From NCBI RefSeq assembly GCF_023347235.1, contig NZ_CP094467.1:2356001-2420000 (forward strand): 64,000 nucleotides of DNA, in the 5' to 3' direction. Below, one piece after another: positions 1-8,160 of the stretch. The DNA comes from Faecalibacterium sp. I4-1-79 (GTDB lineage Bacteria > Bacillota > Clostridia > Oscillospirales > Ruminococcaceae). The number at the start of each line of letters is the position of its first letter. The first letter of the stretch is position 1. A model generated the notes under the pieces. The model was given only the letters and a program-made list of their open reading frames with translations. It had not been told where the DNA came from and searched no databases. A program made the translations under genes and the position numbers.

Positions 1-578
1 CCGCACTTTTAAGTGATTTGCAGCTAAAAAGGAAGTTCTTCGATCTTCTGCTGCTTGATATCGAAATGCCTTCAAACGGATTCCAGTTGGCACAAACCTT
101 AACGCAGATGGAAAAACATCCGCTGGTGATCTTTGTTACAAAGCGGCATGAATACGCTGTGCAGGGGTATGGCATTGCATTCCGTTATCTGGTGAAACCA
201 CTTGATGAATCGCTTTTTACCGCTGCAATGGATGCCGTTGTCCAAGAATTGAATTCCAAGCACTTTACCGTTGAATATGAAGGAGCCACACTCTCATTGG
301 AAACATCGGACATTTATTATCTGGAAAGCCATGGGCATAAAGTCTTGATTCATTGTAAAGGTCAAGACCTCACTCTGCGAATGACGATTCCAGAAGCCTT
401 AGAACAGTTGCCGAAAAGGTGTTTTGCTTCACCCCATAAAAGCTATCTTGTCAACATGGAGCATATTATCTATGCCACAGGAACGATGGTTGTTCTGTCG
501 AGTGGAAATCAATTGCCGATCAGCCGGAGGAAGCGTCAGGAGTTCAATCAGAGCTTTAACGCTTATTTGGGAAGATGA
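1..578 (+). CDS. LytTR-family response regulator (5' end cut by window)
   Basis: AgrA/ComE-type two-component response regulator that binds DNA through a LytTR domain. The first part visible is the end of a receiver domain, with the phospho-acceptor Asp in LLLLDIEMP and the conserved Lys in YLVKPL. The C-terminal ~90 residues form the LytTR domain (SDIYYLESHGHKVLIHC). The reading frame stays open through base 3 upstream of the TTG at 18, so the true start lies before the window and roughly the first 40-50 residues are missing. The stop overlaps the start of the sensor kinase gene by 4 bases (575-578), so the two are translationally coupled. This pairing is typical of peptide quorum-sensing (agr/vir) or bacteriocin circuits, but no AgrB or AgrD gene is visible here. 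Confidence 0.9.
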   Translation, partial: ALLSDLQLKRKFFDLLLLDIEMPSNGFQLAQTLTQMEKHPLVIFVTKRHEYAVQGYGIAFRYLVKPLDESLFTAAMDAVVQELNSKHFTVEYEGATLSLETSDIYYLESHGHKVLIHCKGQDLTLRMTIPEALEQLPKRCFASPHKSYLVNMEHIIYATGTMVVLSSGNQLPISRRKRQEFNQSFNAYLGR

Positions 579-1840
579 TATATTATTTTGTTGAATTTGC
601 TGGGAGTTTTGCCAACATCGCATTGCTCGTACTTTTCGTTGACCGTTTATTCCAGAAAAAAGATTTGTATTTGCGATGGTTCTATCTTTATATTGCGCTT
701 CTAATGGCTGGGCAATGTATATTGAGCCTGTTTCCCACTTGGGTAATGCCGCGAACGATTTACCTCCTTCTGGGAGGGTTTCTTCTTGCGATGCTGTTTT
801 ATGAAGTACAATTGTGGCAAGCCATCTTTGCAAGTGCTGCATTTTTTACGTTGATTGCAGTGGTTGAAGTTCTTGCAATGCTCCTTATCGGGCTGCGCAT
901 CCCAGATACAGAGAGCCTAATGCAAGCGGGAGCAGCCAGACTGATTTACGTGGTGTTCTCGAATCTGATTCAGATTCCATTGCTAATCTTAGTTTCACAT
1001 TTTTTCAGCCGGAAAGAAAATGTGCTGCGCGTTCTTTGGCTGCTGCCGATCATCGCTATTCAGATTGCCAGCATTGCAGTTTGCTATGTGGTACAGTACC
1101 ATGCAGCGGATGAAAATTTTCCAGACTACCTGATTGGCTTTATGGCAGTACTTCTCTTAATAAACATCCTGATTGTTTTCTATGTGGAAGCTCTCCGAAA
1201 AAATGAGCAGGAAAAATTCAGAGCGGAATTTAACGAGCAGCAATATCGCTTGCAGATGGAGTATTATCAGCAGCTAAAGGAACGGCAGGAAGAAACAAGA
1301 GCCCTTTGGCACGACATCAAAAAATATATTCTGGCAATGCAGGCAGTTGCGGAACGCGGGAATTCCGAAGAACTTCACAAAATTGTACGAGATGCAACGG
1401 ATACCTTTGAACGTTCCAAAAATATTTCTACGATTGGAAATCCAGTTGTGGACGCACTGCTGAATCAGTATTTACATACAGCAGAAGAAAACGGCATCAA
1501 AGTTACTCTGGACGTAACGATTCCAGAAGTTCTATCTATATCTCCGTTATCTTTAAGCATCCTGATTGGAAACACATTCGACAATGCAATTGAAACTTGT
1601 TGTGGCTTGCCGCCAGAACAACGAAAGATCCATTTGCAGCTGCGCAAACAGTATCGAAGCCTTTTCTACCGCCTTGACAATCCATACAGTGATATCTCGC
1701 GCAGCCTTCGGGTTGGCAGCCACCATGGATATGGACTGAAAAATGTAAAACGTGTGGTGAAGGAAAGCGATGGCGATTTTTATGCCGAAAAGAAGAATGG
1801 AACTTTTACCGTGAAAGTTCGATTGAACTGCGAGAATTAA
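575..1840 (+). CDS. GHKL sensor histidine kinase (AgrC/VirS-like)
   Basis: Membrane sensor kinase partner of the upstream LytTR regulator. Residues 1-205 carry about six hydrophobic segments, followed by a coiled linker (~208-243). The dimerisation motif LWHDIKK holds the probable phospho-acceptor His246. The C-terminal GHKL ATPase shows the N-box (GNTFDNAIE, ~332-340) and a G-box (GYGLKNV). At 421 aa it is the usual size for AgrC-type kinases. The ATG overlaps the upstream stop (ATGA). The inducing peptide and target genes are not visible. The region after it, to 1921, contains no gene. Confidence 0.9.
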   Translation: MIYYFVEFAGSFANIALLVLFVDRLFQKKDLYLRWFYLYIALLMAGQCILSLFPTWVMPRTIYLLLGGFLLAMLFYEVQLWQAIFASAAFFTLIAVVEVLAMLLIGLRIPDTESLMQAGAARLIYVVFSNLIQIPLLILVSHFFSRKENVLRVLWLLPIIAIQIASIAVCYVVQYHAADENFPDYLIGFMAVLLLINILIVFYVEALRKNEQEKFRAEFNEQQYRLQMEYYQQLKERQEETRALWHDIKKYILAMQAVAERGNSEELHKIVRDATDTFERSKNISTIGNPVVDALLNQYLHTAEENGIKVTLDVTIPEVLSISPLSLSILIGNTFDNAIETCCGLPPEQRKIHLQLRKQYRSLFYRLDNPYSDISRSLRVGSHHGYGLKNVKRVVKESDGDFYAEKKNGTFTVKVRLNCEN

Positions 1841-1921
1841 GAGTTTTTCTAAAGCACCGTGTTGCTTTTCACTTGTACTGTGTATGTTTTGCCTATTTCA
1901 TGTATTCATTCTCCTAAAGTG

Positions 1922-1950
1922 TTGACACCTTGCAGAGAATATGCTATTAT
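1922..1950 (+). promoter_or_regulatory. sigma-A promoter of ncRNA copy A
   Basis: TTGACA (1922-1927), 17-bp spacer, TATTAT (1945-1950). The conserved repeat begins 11 bases after the last base of the -10 box, where transcription should begin. Copy B has the same arrangement with different spacer sequence. Confidence 0.65.
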
Positions 1951-1960
1951 TTCCGAAAGT

Positions 1961-2508
1961 CCCACTGATTTTGTGGATTGGTTACAAGCCATCCACAAGA
2001 TGTGGTCGTGTTCATTTTGAACACAGCCACAGAAAGTGGTTGGTTATCACCGTGAGACCCACCACTTCAGTGAGGGAAAGTCCGCAAAAGAATTTACCGC
2101 CCCGCAACACACCCGATCTATTTTGCCGCCGATTCACCCGACAAAATCATCGCTGCGCTGCATGGGCGGTATTTTTCTTTTTCACAAATAAAATCTTATG
2201 TGGTTGTTTAATTCTCCGAAATTTGTTTTCGGTTGTTGACAGCACAACCTCAAAGCGTTATTCTTGTGCTTGAAAGAAGCAAGACGTAGTGTCCGCACTG
2301 CGCCCAGCTTTCTTCATACAGTACCTTGAATCTTGCATAAGCCGTCTGAACGTGATACCGTGCCATGACCTCACACTTTCCGTGGGCGAGCCGGACAACG
2401 CCGCTGCAAAACAGGGGTAGGAACTTCGTTCGGAGCAAACGGCGACCCCATTACATGAGCAGAGCCCCGCTACTTATTTTTTGCGTCTTAACAATTCGGA
2501 AACAATTG
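1961..2508 (+). ncRNA. large structured ncRNA candidate, copy A (~550 nt)
   Basis: About 550 bases, roughly 90% identical by eye to 10130-10679. The identity starts just downstream of a promoter in both copies and includes no convincing reading frame or ribosome site. Visible helices include TTGTGGAT/ATCCACAA (1971-1998, variable loop), GTGTTCA/TGAACAC inside TGTGG/CCACA, AAGTGGT/ACCACTT, and a long stem ACCGCC/GGCGGT with A/T-rich extension enclosing ~75 nt. GGTTGT/ACAACC near 2231 becomes AGTTGT/ACAACT in copy B, a compensatory change. GAAAGAAGC/GCTTTCTTC pairs around 2272-2314. Length is in the range of large bacterial RNAs such as ROOL, but I cannot assign a family. Alternatively it is a non-autonomous mobile element. 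Confidence 0.55.
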
Positions 2509-2513
2509 TAGAA

Positions 2514-2614
2514 CTTGTCGGGGCGAGGCCCCTCCATCTGCTATCGCAGACCGTTCTGCCGCTTAAAAGCCCCACTGGGGCTTTCATTGCTGCGCTGCGC
2601 TTCGCAAACGCGGT
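2514..2614 (+). repeat. three-hairpin repeat R2, copy A
   Basis: Shared with 10825-10931 and 13717-13808. Hairpins: GGGGC-GA-GGCCCC, CTGC/GCAG, and AAAGCCCC-ACT-GGGGCTTT (2566-2584), the last terminator-like. Here it sits directly behind the ncRNA and could end its transcript. It is followed by a TTTTGAGCGCAGCGGT stretch that also occurs near 10692. Confidence 0.6.
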
Positions 2615-2704
2615 CTATGCGTTTTGAGCGCAGCGGTGGAGGGGGACAAACGTCCGGGCAAAGCTCCCTTTGCGGGTGTCGTATTTTGTCTTATCCGGCA
2701 GCCG

Positions 2705-3739
2705 TCAGCATTCCACTGCCACCTTGATGACGCCATCCCGTTTATTTTCAAAGAGGTCGTAGCCCTCTGCGATCCGGCGCAGGGGGTAGGTGTGGGTGAT
2801 GAGCGGTTCGGTATCGATCTTGCCTTCTGCGATGAGACGCAGCGTTTCTTCACAATCGCAGCCGTCCACGCCGCCGGTCTTGAAGGTAAGGTTTTTGCCG
2901 TACATCTCCGGCAGCGGCAGGGTCTGTGCCTTGTCGTACAGCGCCACCACGGTCACGATGGCGTTGGGTCTTGCGCACTCCCACGCCAGCCGGAAGGTAG
3001 TGTCCGCCCCTGCCACTTCCAGCACCACATCTGCCCCGCCGTGGTCGCTGTTGGCGCGCACAAAGGCGGCGCAGTCCTCCGGCTGCACCGTGAGCACATG
3101 CGGGTAGTGCTGACGGATGAACTGCAACCGGTTCTCGTCCTTTTCGCACACGATGATGCGCTTGGGGCTGTGCAGCATGACGCACAGCAACGTGCAGATG
3201 CCGGTAGGCCCTGCGCCCAAAATCAGCACGGTATCCTCCGGGGTGATCTCCGAAATGCGCGCCGCCCAGAAGCCGGTGGCAAGCACATCGCCCACCAGCA
3301 GTGCTTGCCGGTCGGTAACGCCATCCGGGATCTTGTTCAGCCCCTGATCCGCAAAGGGCACCCGGACATACTCTGCCTGCCCGCCGTCAATGCGGCAGCC
3401 CAGCGCCCAGCCGCCGTTTTGGTCGGTGCAGTTGTTCACAAATCCCTTTTTGCAAAAGAAGCACTCCCCGCAGAAGGTCTCCACATTCACCGTCACCCGG
3501 TCGCCGGGCTTTACATTGGTCACCGCGCTGCCCACTTCTTCCACGATGCCCACCATCTCGTGGCCGACCGTGATGCCGGGCACCGCCCGGGGCACGCTGC
3601 CGTGCTTGATGTGCAGGTCGCTGGAGCAGATGCTGGCAAGCGTCACCTTTACAATGGCGTCCCGCTCGTGCCGCAGCACCGGCTTTGGTTTTTCCATCAG
3701 GGCAAACTTTCCTTTTGAAATATAGGTATAGGTCAGCAT
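2705..3739 (-). CDS. zinc-dependent medium-chain alcohol dehydrogenase
   Basis: MDR-superfamily NAD(P)-dependent alcohol/polyol dehydrogenase, 344 aa. The catalytic zinc site is marked by Cys38 (SICSSD) and GHE at 59-61; the structural zinc by Cys90, Cys93, Cys96 and Cys104. The Rossmann motif LGAGPTG lies at 174-180. The start at 3739 (MLTYTYISKG) is chosen because a GGAGG lies about 10 bases upstream; the longer upstream frame has no site and no family similarity. The closest recognisable relatives are sorbitol/threonine/butanediol-type dehydrogenases, but the substrate cannot be read from sequence. It stands alone, with a broken LysR gene upstream on the same strand. Confidence 0.9.
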   Translation of the reverse strand: MLTYTYISKGKFALMEKPKPVLRHERDAIVKVTLASICSSDLHIKHGSVPRAVPGITVGHEMVGIVEEVGSAVTNVKPGDRVTVNVETFCGECFFCKKGFVNNCTDQNGGWALGCRIDGGQAEYVRVPFADQGLNKIPDGVTDRQALLVGDVLATGFWAARISEITPEDTVLILGAGPTGICTLLCVMLHSPKRIIVCEKDENRLQFIRQHYPHVLTVQPEDCAAFVRANSDHGGADVVLEVAGADTTFRLAWECARPNAIVTVVALYDKAQTLPLPEMYGKNLTFKTGGVDGCDCEETLRLIAEGKIDTEPLITHTYPLRRIAEGYDLFENKRDGVIKVAVEC

Positions 3740-3919
3740 GCTTTTTTCCTCCATGCGCTTTGATATTTCTAAACCGAGTATACCACGCAGCCACGGCAAA
3801 AAGCAAGCCGCCTTTTGCTGTGGGGATGGCACCAGCCGCCCTTGTGGAGGTGCTTCATCTTCTCCTGCACTCCCTTCTTCTTTTGACATTTCCTTTGACC
3901 GTAAGCAGGGTGATGCATC

Positions 3920-4128
3920 GATTTTGCACTCATTTGTCCGCGTGCGTCCAGCAGCGTCCGGCTCACCACAGAGCTTGCCGTCTTGGAAAGCGCCAGCCCC
4001 ACTTCCTGTTCCAGCTCCCGGATAGCATTGGTCAGGCTGGGCTGAGAAATATAGAACTGCTGCACTGCATGGCTGATGGTGCCGGTGCCGGCAACAGCCG
4101 TGACATAGCGGAGTTGTTGAAGGGTCAC
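3920..4128 (-). pseudogene. LysR-type regulator, N-terminal remnant
   Basis: A GTG at 4128 opens TLQQLRYVTAVAGTGTISHA and continues as a classic LysR winged-helix domain (QPSLTNAIRELEQEVGLALS). After ~60 residues the family similarity is lost, and nothing resembling the ~220-residue effector domain follows before the dehydrogenase. It is therefore a truncated, presumably non-functional regulator. It lies divergent to the thrE-like gene, the usual position for a LysR activator of a neighbouring exporter. The downstream edge is approximate. Confidence 0.7.
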
Positions 4129-4240
4129 GGCAGTTTCCTTTCGGCGTGTTTTCTCTATCCTACCGCAGAGCCGCCAAAAACGCAACGTATTTTCTTCTTT
4201 GAAATACCAAACGAATATTGCTGGCATATCCAAGATACGT

Positions 4241-4269
4241 TTTACCCGCCCTGCAATTTCCCTTATAAT
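4241..4269 (+). promoter_or_regulatory. promoter of the thrE-like gene
   Basis: TTTACC (4241-4246), 17-bp spacer, TATAAT (4264-4269), ending 58 bases before the ATG at 4328. AAAGGAGG at 4311-4318 is the ribosome site. Confidence 0.6.
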
Positions 4270-4327
4270 AGCACCGCAGTCTTGAAACAGCTGCAACATT
4301 CCCATATCACAAAGGAGGCTTTCCGGT

Positions 4328-5662
4328 ATGGGACAACGGCAAAGTGAGATCATCAAAAATCACATGGAAGTCTACTGGCACGACTATGCGTCGGCCAGCA
4401 AGGGCGTTCCCATTACCGAGGCGGGGCTTGTGGAAAAAGCCTCCGTCATTGGACGCACCGGGCTGATGCTGCTGGAATGCGGCACCGGCGCATGGCGTGT
4501 CCGAAGCTCCATGAACACCCTTTCGCGGGAGCTGGGAGTCACAACAACAGCGGACATCGGCCTGTTGTCCATTGAGTTCACCTGCTTTGACGGTGACCAG
4601 TGTTATACCCAGTCACTCTGTCTGACAAATACGGGCGTGAATACCTCCCGGCTGAACCGACTGGAGCATTTCGTCAACGACTTCGACCGGGAAGGAAAAT
4701 TTATGACCGGCGAAGAACTGCACAGCCACCTCGATGAGATCGAGCGCATCCACGGCTTGTATTCGCCCATCGCACTGGGCTTTGCAGCTGCACTGGCCTG
4801 CGGCTGCTTCACCTTTCTGCTTGGCGGCGGCATTGTGGAAATGCTGTGTGCCTTCTGCGGTGCAGGCATCGGCAACTTTGTACGGTGCAAGCTGACAAAG
4901 CACCATTTCACCCTGTTTCTGGGCATTACGGCGTCGGTCTGTTCAGCAAGCCTCGTGTATGCCATCCTGCTGAAGCTGGCAGAGATGCTGTTTGCCGTAT
5001 CGGCGCAGCACGAGGCGGGGTATATCTGCTCCATGCTCTTCATCATTCCGGGCTTTCCGTTCATTACCAGCGGCATCGACCTTGCCAAGCTGGATATGCG
5101 CTCCGGGCTGGAACGTCTGGCCTACGCCGTCCTCATCATTCTGGTGGCAACCATGACGGCTTGGATCATGGCACTGCTGCTGCATTTGCAGCCGGTGCAG
5201 TTCCCTGCCCTGAGCCTGACACTCCCGGAAGAGATCGTGTTCCGGCTGCTGGCAAGTTTTGGCGGTGTGTTCGGCTTTTCGCTCATGTTCAACAGTCCCC
5301 GGAACCTGGCAGTCTGCGCCGCCCTTATCGGTGCGGTAACGAACACGTTCCGGCTGGAGCTGGTGAGCCTTGCGGGCTTTCCGCCCGCTATTGCAGCGTT
5401 TCTGGGCGCACTGCTGTCCGGATTGCTGGCCTCCTGCCTGAAGAGCGCCGTCGGTTATCCCCGCATCTCCGTCACTGTGCCGTCCATCGTTATCATGGTA
5501 CCGGGACTGTATTTCTACCGTGCCATCTATAATCTGGGCATCCTGTCTCTGATGGACTCCGCCACATGGTTTGCAGATGCCATTCTCATCATCGTAGCAC
5601 TGCCGTTAGGGCTGATCTTCGCCCGTATTATCACTGACAAGACTTTCCGTTATTGCACCTGA
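4328..5662 (+). CDS. threonine/serine exporter, ThrE family
   Basis: Integral membrane exporter of the ThrE family (DUF1212 domain plus C-terminal ThrE_2/DUF3815-like part fused in one 444-aa chain), expected to export threonine/serine or related small acids. The first ~145 residues are soluble, including the family-typical GTGAWRVRSSMNTLSRELG segment. About ten hydrophobic helices follow, with the conserved IPGFPFITSGIDLAKLD in the first half and VPSIVIMVPGLYFYRA near the end. It has its own promoter and terminator, so it is a single-gene unit. The divergent LysR gene that may once have controlled it is truncated. Confidence 0.88.
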   Translation: MGQRQSEIIKNHMEVYWHDYASASKGVPITEAGLVEKASVIGRTGLMLLECGTGAWRVRSSMNTLSRELGVTTTADIGLLSIEFTCFDGDQCYTQSLCLTNTGVNTSRLNRLEHFVNDFDREGKFMTGEELHSHLDEIERIHGLYSPIALGFAAALACGCFTFLLGGGIVEMLCAFCGAGIGNFVRCKLTKHHFTLFLGITASVCSASLVYAILLKLAEMLFAVSAQHEAGYICSMLFIIPGFPFITSGIDLAKLDMRSGLERLAYAVLIILVATMTAWIMALLLHLQPVQFPALSLTLPEEIVFRLLASFGGVFGFSLMFNSPRNLAVCAALIGAVTNTFRLELVSLAGFPPAIAAFLGALLSGLLASCLKSAVGYPRISVTVPSIVIMVPGLYFYRAIYNLGILSLMDSATWFADAILIIVALPLGLIFARIITDKTFRYCT

Positions 5663-5693
5663 TGTGCAGCATTTCCATTCTCCCATATAAGGC

Positions 5694-5730
5694 AAAACGC
5701 AGCGAATCTTTTAACGGTTCGCTGCGTTTT
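5694..5730 (+). terminator. terminator of thrE-like gene
   Basis: AAAACGCAGCGAA pairs with TTCGCTGCGTTTT around an 11-base loop, followed by GTTTTGCT. It is probably used from both sides because the gene at 5776 runs toward it. Confidence 0.75.
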
Positions 5731-5775
5731 GTTTTGCTGTGATGCACTTATAAAGGGAGTTCGTTTACAGGGCGT

Positions 5776-6528
5776 TTACTCGCCGTAAACGATCTTGGTA
5801 GCAGTTTCCACATGGCGTTCCAGCCGGTCGGCAAAGTGTTCCAGCGGCAGAAAAACGCCAAGTTCATCGTAGCGGGTTCCGCCGTCCTTGAGCGTATCCT
5901 GTCCATAGTAGACCACGGAACGGGGCAGTGCGTGCTGCAGCTTCATCTGGATATCCCAGACGGTGGAGTAGGCCTCCGCTTCCGTTACCTTCTGCTTCAC
6001 GGTGTCCGGCAGTTCGTAGATCAGCAGCAGCCCCAAATGCTGGTTGTAGTGGTACTCCACCACATCCATCGATCCTTCGTCGTAGCCGTGATACTTGCAG
6101 TAGCCGCTGGCAAGGTACATTTTTACCTTTTCCTGCTTCTGGAACACCCGGATAAACCGGTCGTATACTTTGCTGCTCACGGCAAATTTGTTGTTCGGCA
6201 AAAGAACGCCGGCATCATCCGTCAGGATCACCGGGTTCGGCTGACCATCGGCGTTGAATTTGAACGGGATCAGGGCAGCGTTCCGTAGCAGGTCAAACAT
6301 ACTGTGCTGGCAGATCGCCATCAGAAAGGCAGACAGATCCTTGTTCTCGTAGGCATTGAACAGTGCTGCGGCAAACTGCTGTGCACTCACGGTCGGCGCA
6401 TCCAGTACGTCTGCCATGTCCAGCGAGTCGTTGAAGGTATCCATCAGGCGTCGGCAGGCTTCTGGATTTTTCAGGATCTCCCCGAACAGTGCCTCTGCCT
6501 TTTCTTCTCTTGAAAATATCGTTGCCAT
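5776..6528 (-). CDS. conserved hypothetical protein (250 aa)
   Basis: I do not recognise the family. The start at 6528 (MATIFSREEKAEALFGEIL) follows AGAGGG; an earlier ATG at 6558 lacks a site. The protein is soluble, acidic, rich in Tyr/His in the centre (KYHGYDEGSMDVVEYHYNQH), with no signal peptide or membrane segment. The N-terminal third is helical. It is transcribed divergently from argG across a 200-bp gap and ends at the shared terminator at 5694-5730. A weak promoter, TTTCAC-N18-TATAAT on the minus strand near 6563-6592, could drive it. It may be a core-genome gene of the genus, but no function is inferred. Confidence 0.75.
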   Translation of the reverse strand: MATIFSREEKAEALFGEILKNPEACRRLMDTFNDSLDMADVLDAPTVSAQQFAAALFNAYENKDLSAFLMAICQHSMFDLLRNAALIPFKFNADGQPNPVILTDDAGVLLPNNKFAVSSKVYDRFIRVFQKQEKVKMYLASGYCKYHGYDEGSMDVVEYHYNQHLGLLLIYELPDTVKQKVTEAEAYSTVWDIQMKLQHALPRSVVYYGQDTLKDGGTRYDELGVFLPLEHFADRLERHVETATKIVYGE

Positions 6529-6629
6529 CAAAAAGACCCTCTTTCTGTTTATTTCCAACTACTATTATAGATTCATAATGCCCCGCTGTGAAATACTGCT
6601 TTCATATTGCTGCTATATGCAGAACACTT

Positions 6630-6658
6630 TTTACACATTTTCCAAGTGACCGTATAAT
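6630..6658 (+). promoter_or_regulatory. argG promoter
   Basis: TTTACA (6630-6635), 17-bp spacer, TATAAT (6653-6658). This leaves a ~65-base leader with no clear T-box or riboswitch. GGAGG at 6719-6723 is the ribosome site. Confidence 0.7.
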
Positions 6659-6731
6659 GGACACTGCAATCATGAAATTGCACGAGGGAAATCGAAAAGT
6701 ATATAAGTTGGTTTGAACGGAGGCAGTTCCT

Positions 6732-7955
6732 ATGTCTGAGGTCAAAAAGGTCGTGCTGGCATATTCCGGTGGTCTAGACACATCGATTATCATTCCGTGG
6801 CTGAAAGAGCACTATAACAACTGTGAAGTCATTGCCGTGTGCGGCAATGTGGGGCAGAAGGGTGAGCTGGAAGGCTTGGAGGAGCGCGCCAAGGCAAGCG
6901 GCGCATCCAAGCTGTACATCGAAGACCTGACCGACGAATTTGTAGAGGATTACGTCATTCCCACCATGCAGGCCGGGGCAGATTACGAGGGTTATCTGCT
7001 GGGCACCAGCTTTGCCCGCCCCATTTTGGCAAAACGCGTGGTGGAGATTGCCCGCGCCGAGGGTGCGGATGCGGTCTGCCACGGCAGCACCGGCAAAGGC
7101 AACGATCAGGTGCGCTTTGAGCTGGCCATCATGCACTTTGCACCCGACCTGAAGATCATCACCCCGTGGCGCGAGTGGGACATCCAGAGCCGCGATGAAG
7201 AGATCGACTATGCCGAGGCTCATCACATCCCGCTGAAGATCAGCCGGGAGACCAACTACTCCAAGGACAAGAACCTGTGGCATCTGAGCCACGAGGGTCT
7301 TGATCTGGAAGACCCAGGCAACGAGCCTCAGTACGAAAAGCCCGGCTTCCTCGAATTGGGTGTCAGTCCCAAGACCGCACCGGACAAGTCCGAGTTTGTG
7401 GAGCTGGAATTTGAAAAGGGCGCTCCTGTGGCTCTGAACGGCGAGAAGCTGAAGCCCGCTGCCATCATCGCAAAGCTGAATGAGATCGGCGGCCGCAACG
7501 GCATCGGCCTGTACGATGTGGTGGAGAACCGTCTTGTGGGCATGAAGAGCCGCGGCGTCTATGAGACCCCCGGCGGCACCATCCTGTACAAAGCCCACGA
7601 AGTGCTGGAAACTCTGACGCTGGACAAGCTCACCGCCCACAAGAAGCGTGAGCTGGCCATCACCTTTGGCGAACTGGTGTATGATGGCCAGTGGTTCAGC
7701 CCGCTGCGCAAAGCTCTGAGTGCCTTTGTCACCTCCACACAGGAGCATGTCACCGGCAAGGTGCGTCTGGAACTGTACAAGGGCAACCTCATCAATGCAG
7801 GGGTCTGGTCGCCGTACTCTCTGTATCGTGAGGACATCGCCACCTTTGCCGCAGGCGGCGACTACAAGCAGAGCGATGCCACCGGTTTCATCAGCATCTA
7901 TGGTCTGCCCACCAAGGTGCAGGCTATCGTAAACAGCGAAAAAGAAGGGGAATGA
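6732..7955 (+). CDS. argG: argininosuccinate synthase
   Basis: Joins citrulline and aspartate using ATP (through citrullyl-AMP) in the last stages of arginine synthesis; cytoplasmic. The protein is 407 aa, normal for the family. The ATP pyrophosphatase P-loop SGGLDTS is at 12-18 and the family motif [14 protein letters not shown] at ~113-126, followed by ITPWREW. It starts at ATG 6732, nine bases after GGAGG. No argH is adjacent, so the rest of the pathway is elsewhere. An arginine-repressor operator was not recognisable in the leader. Family identity is certain. Confidence 0.98.
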   Translation: MSEVKKVVLAYSGGLDTSIIIPWLKEHYNNCEVIAVCGNVGQKGELEGLEERAKASGASKLYIEDLTDEFVEDYVIPTMQAGADYEGYLLGTSFARPILAKRVVEIARAEGADAVCHGSTGKGNDQVRFELAIMHFAPDLKIITPWREWDIQSRDEEIDYAEAHHIPLKISRETNYSKDKNLWHLSHEGLDLEDPGNEPQYEKPGFLELGVSPKTAPDKSEFVELEFEKGAPVALNGEKLKPAAIIAKLNEIGGRNGIGLYDVVENRLVGMKSRGVYETPGGTILYKAHEVLETLTLDKLTAHKKRELAITFGELVYDGQWFSPLRKALSAFVTSTQEHVTGKVRLELYKGNLINAGVWSPYSLYREDIATFAAGGDYKQSDATGFISIYGLPTKVQAIVNSEKEGE

Positions 7956-7960
7956 AGTAG

Positions 7961-7993
7961 TTTATAGCAGTTTGTGTTTTTAATGCACAAGCA
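7961..7993 (+). repeat. 33-bp direct repeat, left copy
   Basis: 28 of 33 bases match 9834-9866 (ends in TTTAATGCACAA). The two copies bracket the methyltransferase, the broken ZIP gene and the broken Tp47-like gene. Confidence 0.5.
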
Positions 7994-8020
7994 TCGCTTG
8001 TGGTTTACTCTGCGAATCAA

Positions 8021-8065
8021 AAAGGGAGTTCTGTCGCGGACAAATGTCCGGGCAGAACTCCCTTT
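8021..8065 (+). terminator. long hairpin after argG
   Basis: AAAGGGAGTTCTG pairs with CAGAACTCCCTTT, with an inner CGGACA/TGTCCG stem. There is no good T-run, so it may act as an mRNA 3' stabiliser or weak terminator. A related GGAC-loop-GTCC...CTCCCTTTG stretch occurs at 2644-2672. Confidence 0.5.
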
Positions 8066-8160
8066 GCCTTTAGCGAATATAAAAATTGTTGCCGCCTGTC
8101 AACCGATAGGCACCGCGGATTGCTTCTTTTCGTTCCATGCTCCGTCCTCCTTACACTATT

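Noticed and set aside
2070-2090. GAGGGAAAGTCC in the ncRNA resembles the GAGGAAAGTCC box of RNase P RNA
   Set aside because: No other RNase P core elements, and the two copies are too long and in the wrong setting; chance similarity.
1941-2273. Open frame inside ncRNA copy A, similar to a frame in copy B
   Set aside because: No ribosome site. The frames agree only because the DNA is nearly identical; they end differently after a one-base length change in a T-run, and helix pairing explains the conservation better.
2250-2438. Minus-strand open frame in the ncRNA with a partner at 10420-10623
   Set aside because: Similar on both copies but with different N-termini, no start site or known family; considered a by-product of the RNA sequence.
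6774-7748. 324-aa frame antisense to argG
   Set aside because: Shadow of argG; argG motifs and ribosome site are decisive.
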